A stretch of DNA of 36,105 nt from Tieghemiomyces parasiticus (Eukaryota; Kickxellomycota; Dimargaritomycetes; Dimargaritales; Dimargaritaceae): the NCBI GenBank assembly GCA_027575765.1, contig JANBPT010000432.1, positions 1 to 36,105 of the forward strand, written 5' to 3'. Each line of letters starts with the position of its first letter. The first letter of the stretch is position 1. The notes under the pieces are model-generated. The model did not search any database and was not told the origin of the DNA. It saw only the letters and a program-made list of their open reading frames with translations. The position numbers and the translations under genes are program-made. This document shows positions 20,992 to 30,498 of the stretch, one piece after another.

Positions 20992-20998
20992 TTATAAG
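20992..20998 (-). promoter_or_regulatory. Possible TATA element of the SPP gene
   Basis: The minus strand reads CTTATAAG about 225 nt before the SPP ATG. Distance is at the long end for a TATA box, so this is tentative. Confidence 0.3.
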
Positions 20999-21268
20999 GA
21001 TCGAACTGGCTATCTAGCCACGCTCGTGTGGAGCGGCACCACGGACCCTGGACCGCCTGGCGGGCGACGCGTTGAGGGCAGAGGGATGTTCCGAGCGGAC
21101 GGCGGAGTTCACTGGGGCGCCCAAGGTGCGATCAGAGCAGATGAATAGTCGTCCAATCACCACGGCCCACGGCACGCCACGGCCTGCTTGCAATGGTGAG
21201 GGACTGCGGTTCGATATCCGCTTGCCAATCTGTCCGTCACTTTTGTTCTCTTATATAGCCTTTGTGTA

Positions 21269-21278
21269 CCCCCCCCCC
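21269..21278. repeat. C10 homopolymer
   Basis: Ten C in the divergent region between SPP and TatD genes; one of several such runs in the window. Confidence 0.95.
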
Positions 21279-22110
21279 TCGTATCTGTTCCCTCTCTTCG
21301 ATACAAACCCTGGACCCTGGCGACCCGTCGCATTGGCTCGCTTGACTGTGCCGGGGGGCTTCATCTAACCACGCCGTTGATCGTCCTCCCTCTGTGGGCC
21401 GGTGAAGCGCAAGGGGGGCCCAGATTAGCAGGCTAACCCATGAGTGCTCGTCCCGTCTGGCCGCGTGCACTCGTCGTGGTCCGACCGCTAGGCAGCACTC
21501 CCTGAACCAGCCGAACTGGTGACACTAAGGGGCTGAACCCTTAGGTTATCTCCCGTATGCTACTTCTGGGCGCGGAAGTCCACTGCAATTGCACTACCAG
21601 ACTTCGTCGTCAAGGGCGCCAACGATGTGTCTACTGCTTGAGGCTGCCGGCTTAGATCTCAAAGAATAGGCATAGCCATCGCCATACTGGATATATAAAA
21701 GTACCTGTCTGCGAATGATGAAGGCGCGGTATTACACCACTGGAATATCGCCTTGGCATGCGGACACCCGACAGCCAGGACCTAATCATCCCCTCACTAT
21801 TCCAGACCCACAGTGACTATCTGATGGTTGGGCGTTGATGCGCACTGCACCTAAGGGAGGCGGACCCGCGGCTGTCACATCCTTGGGAGGGCCATTTCTA
21901 GCCTGTGGGTGCAGCAGCCAGGAGTGGAAGGAAATACTGCCAGGTCCAGGGCACGGCCATCACCGCCACAGTCCAGATCTGCAGCACTCCGACCCAACGC
22001 AATCCCTTTCCCGGCATTTCATTCCGTCCCATCGCATCACATTTCACCCTCCTTCAAGCCGTATGCACCTAGCCCGTAGCGCCCACCGCTCCGCCACCCG
22101 TCTTATCCCC

Positions 22111-23623
22111 ATGAAACTCATCGGTAAGGCCGGCACCAAGGAATCCCGAGCCCCGGGCTCAAAGGCAATGTCACACATGACCACTCTGACCGCCACCGTG
22201 CGCTGCCTAACAATCCCATCCTTCTCTTTTGACCACCACGTCCGTATTCCAGACATTGGCGCAAACCTGACCGACCCAGTCTTCCGCGGCCGTTACCGCG
22301 GCAAGCAAGGGCATCCGGGTAAGTAGGACCACAGCGACCTTTTCTCAAGCCGTGGCGCCGCAATACCAGGCATCCGTTAAAAGCCCAACGCTAACCACTC
22401 CGTGGTGATCCGATCAACTTTGTTTTTAACTACTTTTCACCTAGATGACTTTGACCAGATGCTTGAGCGGGCCAAACGGGCCAACGTGTCGGACATTATT
22501 GTGACTGGAGGCTCGCTTACGGAGAGCCGGGAAGCTGTCAAGCTAGCTGGAAATTACCCAGGTAGGTGTTTTTTTAGTCTTCTCCCCTCCCCTACCCATT
22601 ACACCTCCTATACGGACACCAATGGGTCTGTATACCAAGTCGCTGGCCTCCATTTAGCTTATCCAACGCCAACTGACCATTCCGCATTATGGCATCCGCC
22701 CACTCAGGTTTCCTGTACTGTACAGTAGGCTGCCATCCGACCCGCTGCCTCGAGTTTGAGCAACGCGGTGACCCGGACCAGTACTACGCCGATCTCCTGG
22801 CCACTGTCAACGCCGACGCCGCGCGCGGGGTGGTGGTCGCCGTGGGCGAGTGCGGCCTGGATTACGACCGTCTTCAGTTTTGTCCCAAGGAGGTCCAGCT
22901 CAAGTACTTTGAGAAGCAATTCGATCTAGCCGAACGGACTGGGCTGCCCATGTTCCTCCACAACCGCAACACCGGGTCAGATTTCGTCGACCTCATGCGT
23001 AGAAACCGGCCCCGTGTGTCCAATGGTGTGGTCCACAGCTTCACCGGGACCCTCGCGGAGCTCCGGGAACTGCTCGCGCTTGACCTTTACATTGGCATCA
23101 ACGGCTGTTCCATGAAGACTGCGGATAATATTGAGGTCATGCGGGCGGTCCCGATCGACCGGTTGATGCTCGAGACTGGTAAGTGTCGATGGGTAATATT
23201 TACACAGAATTCGACGATGAGTATTCGGTGCACAATACCTTTGTTTGCTTGGCCATAGCACAGGAGTTACTGGCTCCCTACACTGCACCTCTAACCCTAC
23301 GCGGTATTGCTTGTTGCTTTACGACCGCCGGATGCCTTGTAGACGCTCCCTGGTGCGATATCCGTCCTACGCACGCTAGTTATCCGTACCTCACTCGGCC
23401 GCTGGGCCCCGACGCCGAGGACTGGGAACCCGCCACGTTTGAAAGCAAAAAGAAGGAACGGTTCGTGGATGGTGCCATGGTGAAGGGGCGCAACGAACCC
23501 TGTACGATGCAGGACGTCCTACGGGTGGTTGCCGCTGCCCGCCAGATTCCTGTCGCAGAATTGGCAGGTCAAGTATACCGCAACACTTGCCGCGTTTTTT
23601 TCCCCAAACGCAACCTGGACTAG
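22111..23623 (+). CDS. TatD-family metal-dependent hydrolase (TATDN1-like)
   Basis: Join 22111..22123, 22253..22318, 22445..22561, 22708..23178 and 23343..23623; 315 residues, phases exact at every junction. TatD proteins are TIM-barrel metal-dependent nucleases. The reconstructed start [21 protein letters not shown] matches TATDN1, which likewise lacks the bacterial HxH pair. Other blocks are [15 protein letters not shown] (71-79), [16 protein letters not shown] with Glu113, [16 protein letters not shown] with His150, VVHSF with His175, [19 protein letters not shown] with Asp223, and the closing [11 protein letters not shown]. The 13-nt first exon is supported by donor GGTAAGG, acceptor TATTCCAG and the split codon G|AC that makes the conserved Asp. 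Relative to human TATDN1 there is a short extra loop after PTHAS. An in-frame ATG at 22063 could give an N-terminal extension. No operon-like link to neighbours. Confidence 0.93.
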
Positions 23624-24450
23624 AAGATATGAAGTCCACCTCCCCAAGCGTTATGGATTTGCTTGCTTGTCTCTCCAGGTGTATTTTATGTCGGTCTCAA
23701 TGAATATATGGCCTGCGTTATAGGGATAGTGGAAGATTATGAGTGACTAGCACCGCAGGGCCTTGCGTAAGCTGACTGATCACTCGTGCACAGCTGAAGG
23801 CATCAATCCTGCGCGAAGCCTATCCTTCGAACTTCACTATCAGAGCTGATGGCCCGTTATCACTACGCAGGATCCGCATCGCTGCCATCAAGCCTCTGGC
23901 TCCGCCCAAACGTTGGATGCCATGCTTATCTTCGCCGCCATTTTAGCACTGTATCGTCTGCCTCAGTGGCTTTGCGACCTCTGGTCGGCTGACACCGTTC
24001 TCGTTAGTCATCGCCATTTTTGCTGATTCTGAACACCAGCCTCCTAATGGTACACCTTATCAGCCACCTTTCCTCTGGTGTCCTACAGTGTTTCCCTAGT
24101 TTTTGAAGCGGTGGCCTTCAGTTCGAATCACACCATGTCTTGCATTCGCATACGGCCGCTGGGGAGTTTCCCGAGGCGTTCCACATTCCTACTTCTGATA
24201 CACCAACCTATAATGGGACATGCCCTACTTGCACCTAGCAGAACGCCAATAGTTCTATGCCGTACCTACAGCTTACCCGTCCACCCGTTACCCCGCAGCT
24301 TACGCGATGAAAAAGTTGGCAGTAAGTCCGAAGTTTTAACTTGGAAGAGGATAACGGTTATCACAGTTAAAGTGCGGTTTGCTACGTCTAGCAGCCAGCC
24401 GCACTGTAACCATATACTTGCGCCACGTGCTCTTCGTAGGCAAGCCGGTT
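23624..24450. other. Stretch between TatD and Myb-type genes
   Basis: Probably contains the promoter and one or more 5' exons of the Myb-type gene. A plus-strand frame at 24078..24330 includes MGHALLAPSRTPIVLCRTYS, which resembles a mitochondrial presequence, and is followed by a GTAAGT at 24321. Its phase does not fit the next exon, so it was not joined. Confidence 0.35.
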
Positions 24451-24457
24451 TACTAAC
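24451..24457 (+). other. Intron branch site TACTAAC
   Basis: Perfect fungal branch-point consensus, 9 nt before the acceptor ATTCCAG at 24461-24467. It marks the 3' end of an intron and fixes the start of the Myb-coding exon at 24468. Confidence 0.75.
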
Positions 24458-24467
24458 ACGATTCCAG

Positions 24468-25575
24468 ATGCATTAACCCCATCCTCTTTAAAGAAGTAGA
24501 TCCAGGATCTGCCAATGAAGCTCAACTGCCCGCGGAGAGGACACGTTCTAAACCCAGAGACAACCATTGGAGCGTGGAAGAGGGGTCCCGACCGCCCGGG
24601 CTCGTTAAGGAGCGCAGTATGAGCGACCGGAATACCGTGGCTAAGGGGCTGGGCAAGGACGAGGCTACGACCTACCGTGGTCAGCACAGACCTTTACCTA
24701 CTGAGGACACTGGCCGGCTGCTTATTTGGAGCGTCCAACAAGATGCACAGTTGAGGCGGCTGGTCAAGGAGCATGGGCCGGCTTTCGGCGATATAGCCCA
24801 TTATTTCCCGAACTGCACCGACCGCGACCTCTACCTCCGATACCAACAGATTTCCCGACCGATAGTACTTGGCGAATGGGAGCCTAAGGAGATGGCTCTC
24901 CTACGCACGGCCATGTCTAAGCATGGCACCGATAAGTGGGAGGAAGTCGCCAAAGTGGTGTGCACGCGTACTGCCCAGCAATGTTACAATCAATGGTACA
25001 GAAACTCGCTCGACCGCGAGGTGCCAGGGCAATGGACCATCGACCTGGACGTGCAGCTCCTTCTGTGCGTCTACGATAGGAATCCGCAACTGCTCGAACC
25101 GTCGCTGAGTTTCCGCAACCTTTGTGAACGGTATCGGCGCGTCAAGCCTGAGACCTATCTGTCACCCAGGGACCCCCCGACAGTTAAGCGACTTGGATTA
25201 CCCCAGCCGAACTCGCACCCTCCATTAAAGCATCCGGGGACTATTAGCAGCGGAGTTGATCCTAAGTTTTGGCACCGAGTGGCCCTAGCACTAGACTGCA
25301 AGACACCGCTACACCCTCATACCTGTCGACGACGCTTCAATAATCACCTAGACGGAGCAGCAATTCTGGAACCCCTGTCGCCCAACCAGCTCGGATGGTT
25401 GAGTAATGGCTGGTCACAAAAGCATCTCACTCCTCAGGCGGCCCTGAAGATAGGCATCGAGACGGACAGGGATGGCGCGTATAAACTGATGCGGGCCTTG
25501 AAAGTAAGGCAGTATTTCTCCAGATTAGTGACACGAGTGGCCAGGGAGTGGCGAAAAAAAAAAGACCAGCACTGA
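24468..25575 (+). CDS. Myb/SANT-repeat protein, 3' exon (5' exons unresolved)
   Basis: Exon begins after a TACTAAC...CAG splice site; codons start at 24469, so the previous exon must donate two bases. Stop at 25573-25575. The encoded part, about 368 residues, carries tandem Myb-like repeats with the spaced Trp/hydrophobic pattern: a diverged one at HWSVEEGS...LVKERS...VAKGLG, a second at IWSVQQDAQLRRLVKEHG, and the best at GEWEPKEMALLRTAMSKHG with DKWEEVAKVV and TAQQCYNQWYRN, followed by a partial fourth at GQWTIDLDVQLLLCVYD. The rest is unrecognised and ends in REWRKKKDQH. Myb repeats usually bind DNA, so a transcription factor is the natural guess, though an organellar or telomeric role cannot be excluded. 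A start at the ATG 24619 would cut the first repeat, so translation probably begins upstream. Confidence 0.7.
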
Positions 25576-25640
25576 TGTCGTTTAGCCGATCACAGTCGTA
25601 GGTATTTTCCACCATTTATTATGACCTAACCTGCCACCTT

Positions 25641-25650
25641 CCCCCCCCCC
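25641..25650. repeat. C10 homopolymer
   Basis: Ten C, 65 nt after the Myb-type stop codon. Confidence 0.95.
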
Positions 25651-25828
25651 TCAATATGGCGGTGACGCGCTTCGCTCGTAAGCATAAGATCAATGAGGGT
25701 ATTTCAACAACTACTAGAATGAATAATGGGAGGGATCGGGCGCTGGTCGCAAAGATGGAGCTCAATGGTGTCAGGTCTAGGAAGTCGTTTAGGAGTAAGC
25801 CATTCTATAACTACATTATTTGCTTGCC

Positions 25829-25842
25829 ATATATATATATAT
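25829..25842. repeat. AT dinucleotide repeat
   Basis: About seven AT units in the 3' flank of the Myb-type gene; too short to assign a role. Confidence 0.9.
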
Positions 25843-27828
25843 CTAGCTTGATTCGCCACTACTCCATCCCCCGACCATTCCTATTCGTGAAATGGATGCT
25901 CAAGTTTTACATCCACGACATTAACAGTATCAGGTTACAATAATGATATATTAAAAGGACAGTCCTGTGTTTATTCAAGTGCGCTGAGGTTACCTCTAAA
26001 TTCGTATCGTTAAGGTTCCTCCTCAGCTATTACAACCACAGTTGAATTATATACTCTAAAAGAGCCCACCACAAAATTTGATCACCGTGCCATCACCTTC
26101 ATGTTGAACATACTCTGGTTCATACGGGATATTCCCCTTACTTCTTGACGGCCGGGCCTAGACACTACACCTTAGAGCAGCGTTCGTAGGGGCCATCGAG
26201 GCATCCTTCCCTACACTCAGACAGTGGGTGGGTTACTCCGAGTGTGGCTGGTCCTACCAGTCCCTCTAAAAATGAGACCTGGGCCCAATCCGAAGTGCTC
26301 CAAAACACAATCGCGTATCCCACAACCGCTCCTACTGTTAAATACCCACAGCCGCAAGTAGAATAAAAGGTGATCATCCCTTATCACCTCCGATTTCTTT
26401 ACTTACCTTACTGGGGCCTGGGCGGTCAAGATTGCCCGGTGCCCAGGCAGGTGGCCTCGCCTGGCACTACCTTCCATCCTTCTTGGGTGTCGGGGGTAGC
26501 GGGGATATCTGTCTGCGTTGGGTCCTTAGGGGCTCATCGACAGTACATTTTTTGGTAGTGGACTAGCTGGCTTGCCAGCCGGTCCTTCCTTCACTTACAA
26601 AGAAAATTTAACCAATATCTCAGCGTCATTAACCAACCGGGATGCCTTGGTCCAGATGGCGACTGAACCAGGGGGATGACCTATGAAGCCCTCCTCCACC
26701 ATAGCTCTCCTCTGATGTCGCTCACCGCCTTGTGAATAGAATGTACAGTAGTTGTGCTGTCTGTCCGCTGTTCGTCCCAGCTTGACCTCGTATTACCAGC
26801 CTCAAGCTGGCCAGTCGTCCCCCATCCCTGCACTTCGCGCACCTCCTCTTTCTCCTCAACCAACGGAACGGGGAGGGTACATTCGGCGCTATGTTCACTC
26901 TCGACGGGTGGGGGTTTCTCGGAAACTTTGGTGTACCACCAGGCTGCTGCTCTTGACGACCAACTGTCCCCGGGGTCCAGGGTCTATTAGGCATGGGGCT
27001 TGACTGGCTTGCAGTCGGCTGGCCCTTTCATTGATACGCCTCTCGATTCCACATGCGTAGAGTCCGCTAGCGTACGCTAAAAAATGCCAGTAAGTTGCGT
27101 GCCTAACCCAGTAACCCACCTTGGACGGCGGAGAAAGGCACCCGTATCTGAAGACTCGTCGGGATCTACAGTATCAACGGCCGAGTTCCCGTCGCTAGGG
27201 AGTTAGGACGGAATGCTACGATGGGGCGCCCTACGGCATTTACGCCCGACTACCAGCCACCCTGGCAGACGAATCATCCCGACCGGCAAGCGGGACCCCG
27301 TCTGGAGGAACTAGCCAAGGTGCAGTGACAAGTTTACACATATCCCGTCCGGCTTTGCCCAAGGCTTCCTGTTTACGATCCGCATATTGAGTACGGGCTT
27401 ATATCCTGGCTTTGCCGAGATTGGGGGCGGTGTTTCTGGGCAAAGTGGTGCGCTTAGGGGCAACGAGCACCAAGCACGGCACGGTGTGCTGAATAGATGG
27501 GGTCGAGGTTGGTCATGCGAGTAATGCTTGCCGGTGCTACAGTCGGACGTATCGTCGGCCATTGGACAGCGAGTCTCCCGGCTAGTGGCTTATCGCCAGG
27601 GACATGGAGCTCGTCCTGGGCGTGTGCGGCGCGTGTCGGCGGCTGTTCAAGCCGACCCCGACCAGCAGTAACGTCCGGACCAATGACTGCTTGTCGCTCC
27701 GCGAATAGCCAGCCGGCCTGCTAACCCGGCTATCCCGACCAGATTCACCTCAGGGTCCAGCTCACGTCGAAGGTGTAGGCGGATAGCCAGCTAAGCGGCT
27801 CTGAGGTCGCGATACTCTGTACCTTAGC

Positions 27829-27897
27829 GGCGAGACGCTGAACCACCCTCGCCCCTGCCGCAGGTCATTTAGCCATCCTAGCGACGGCGAGACGCTG
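27829..27897. repeat. 12-bp direct repeat GGCGAGACGCTG, two copies
   Basis: Copies at 27829..27840 and 27886..27897, both preceded by TAGCG a few bases earlier; spacing 57 nt. It may be a remnant of a small duplication. No further copy was noticed. Confidence 0.7.
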
Positions 27898-28777
27898 TTA
27901 ACGTCGCCCGTTGTTGCTCCAGTTCGGCAGATGCCCGCGGCTTAGCGAAGGAGGGGGGATAGGCTCCTTAGTCTAGAAGCAGCCTGGGCGGTAGAAAGTG
28001 TGGTAGACGAAGCTGGGATACCTAGACCCATGCGGGCAGAGACTGTGATCAAATACTTAGCTAAGGCGGTAGGAGATAAAGCTAGTGGTGTACGATGGAA
28101 TCTAGAGCCTCCACGTACGCCATGGGCAGACTAGTAGAGTTACGGAACTTCTTACCTGATGTACTAGAATTGCATAATACTACTTATGGAATCGTCTTTA
28201 AGACCATTATCTGTGAATTACATTGCTGTGATAGTTGGCTGGAGGGTACACGGGCTCAGCGGCAAGAGATTGAAGATGCTACTTATTGCAGACTGTGGCC
28301 GTAAAACCACAATCTAAAGTTTAAGTCCGGGTGTTAGCCAGCGGAGAGTTAGAGTGTAGCTATCCTAAATACTGCAGCTCGGAAATAGCGTGTTTCTAAA
28401 AGAGAGTGTGGCTATGATATTCGAGTTTAAGCCATACTCACACCTTGCAAACAGATATCCCAAGTTGCAAGCTGAGGATATAGATTGTTTGTGATCGAAG
28501 GCTAACTTTATCATAAGAGTCGACGGACAGTATCATTGGGCTAGGTTATGTGGCTTAATCTCTCACAACCGCCTACCAACCTGAATACCCATCATTGATC
28601 TTCGCGCAATCCAGCCGATTCGCTCATAGGTCACGAAATTTAATCTCCACGACTTTGCCCCGGCAACCAATGCCCGAAGACCCTCAATCTCACCTATCGC
28701 GGGTAACACTATCTACATCAGGTGTGTTTGTGGTACACATATTTACTTGTTCCTGGGTGACGGAAGGCAAGTAGTAG

Positions 28778-30498
28778 TTACGGTAGGTTCGGAAAACGTC
28801 GGTCAGTCGATAGGATGAATTTGAAGGAAGGCAGGTTTTCTGGGGAGTGGCCAGGGCTAGATGACACACGTGGTGAACCAATGGATACCGGCGAGGGGAT
28901 GGCAGCCGTCATAGCGGCAATACTGGTCGCTTGGTGATGCGGATAGGCGGATGATGGCTGGTTATGGACCGCTATACGCGGAAGATGCAGGTGAGGGCAG
29001 GAGGCTGCTAGTGCGGCGCTCGATGATGACTGGTGGTGGAGAGCGTTGAGAGGCGGCAGCTGCGGAGCAAAAGAGGCAGTGTGCGCAGTCGGGGTCAAAT
29101 TGCCCGTAGAACGGCTGTGGAAGGAAGTAGACATTGCCGGGGTAACGGTGATCGGAAGCGAAGGGAAGGATGGGGTGGCGGGGGTTGTACGCAGTGGGGC
29201 CCTCTCGCAGGTGCTCAGGATCTGCGTAATCTCGGCGTTTAGGGCCAGTGACTCTAGTTTGCGCTTCTTGCGTGCCTGTGCTTGGGAGTGCGGGTCGTAG
29301 CTCTCCTCCTCGGAAAACACGGTGGTCAGAAAATTGGCTAGTTTGGAAATTGACCGCTGGTAATGACGCTGGGCGGCGGTGAGTGCGGCATTGTCGGTGC
29401 TCAGGTGGGCATTGGTGGTCCGGAGTTCGTAATTAGTTCGCTCCAATCGGTCGAGGCGAGTCAGAATTCTTTGTAGTGGGTCTTCGGAAACGGGTGTATT
29501 AGCAATGGTGGTGGCGGTAATGGTCTCGACGGGCGTGGGGCCGGCGGGTGACTCGATGGCCGGCTGCGCCGGGGGAGATAAAGAGCTGGCCGATTTGATC
29601 AGTAACGGTTCGGGCGCTGTAGCGCGGCTAGGTGTGGACCAGGGACTGTCCGAGGACGGGCTGTGGTGCGGGTGGGTGCACGCCTGACCGGATTTTGGGG
29701 TCCGACGCTTGATATCATTGAGAAGATCTGGTCGGCCGCGGAGGAACGCCGGGTGCCTAAACTCCCATAGCTGGGCGGAATCACCCGTGGAAGCCCCACC
29801 GTGGAAGACGTCGTTGACTAACGAGTGGTTATATGTGGGAGGGACGTAGTACCGATAAGGCGACCAGGATTTAGTCGGGAATCCCAAAAGAGTTGAGGGC
29901 GATGGCGTTTGACGGGTTGGAGCGTCGGCCAAATCGTGGAAGCTTGCAATAAATATTACGTTCATAACATGGTCAACGAACTAAACCTACCTTTGTGGAA
30001 GCCGTACATGTTGAGCTGGCGCACAAAGCTCTGCCAGTTTCCATGCTTAAAGTACTGCGGTAGGATTTCGCGGGCCAATTCGTTGTGGTTGGTGACAGCG
30101 AACTTGGAGCCGCAACGGGACCAGCGGATGAGCCGCTGGTTCTGAGGAGACTCGATGATGCTGAAGTTCATAAAAGGCCGTGGGACACAGGGGGAGGTGA
30201 GGTGTTAGTTGGGCCGCAGGGGAACAGTCGCCAACACGGAGTGTAAAGCATTGAAACTGGTGTAGTCCGATGTAGATATAGAGCGGGAGTACCCCACAAG
30301 GCAGACTGAGCGGTCTACCTACTTGTATAGTTTGCTGATAAAGGCCGCCTGATTGCGAAGGATGATGTTTCCCCCCGCTGGCAGAGCGTAGGTGGCTCCC
30401 AGTGGGGATATTGTCGTCGAAGGCGGACCGGACTGTGGTGCGATTGGCTCTGCCTGGGGAGGCGAAGCGGGCCGCTGGTGGGAGGTCGTGGTATCCAT
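28778..30498 (-). CDS. HSF-type transcription factor
   Basis: Three exons, complement of join 28778..29817, 29991..30160 and 30323..30498; 461 residues with exact phases. The DNA-binding domain (about 50-153) is clear: AAFISKLYN, QRLIRWSRCGSKFAVTNHNE, AREILPQYFKHGNWQSFVRQ, LNMYGFHKVND and LWEFRHPAFLRGRPDLLNDI. Both introns fall inside it, and splicing restores KLYNIIE and FHKVNDV precisely. A heptad region at about 226-282 (LQRILTRLDRLERTNYELR onward) is the expected trimerisation coiled coil. A basic KKRK at 298-301 is a likely nuclear localisation signal. The remainder is Ser/Pro/Thr-rich and probably disordered activation sequence. The N-terminus before the domain is Pro-rich. The class covers Hsf1, Skn7, Mga1 and Sfl1 relatives; no receiver domain follows, so it is not a full Skn7. 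Start at the first ATG after an in-frame stop. Confidence 0.93.

Larger units (their letters stand above)
20768..22110. other. Divergent intergenic region between SPP and TatD genes
   Basis: About 1.3 kb shared by two genes transcribed outward. On the minus strand a TTATAAG element at about 20992-20998 is a possible TATA box for SPP, though 225 nt from its ATG. A C10 run lies at 21269..21278. The last 270 nt are open in frame with the TatD start (see findings). No separate gene was recognised. Confidence 0.5.
25576..28777. other. Gene-poor stretch of about 3.2 kb
   Basis: Contains the 3' flanks of the Myb-type gene and the convergent HSF gene. A short frame at 25656..25943 is open but unrecognised. 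A C10 run lies at 25641, an AT repeat at 25829, and a 12-bp direct repeat GGCGAGACGCTG at 27829 and 27886. Short coding-like patches occur at 27604..27708 and 27961..28134 (see findings). The part after about 28000 is AT-richer than the rest. Confidence 0.45.

Noticed and set aside
21195..21240. GCGGTTCGATATCCGC hairpin resembling a tRNA T-arm
   Set aside because: The loop is one base too long for a T-arm and no other arms are present.
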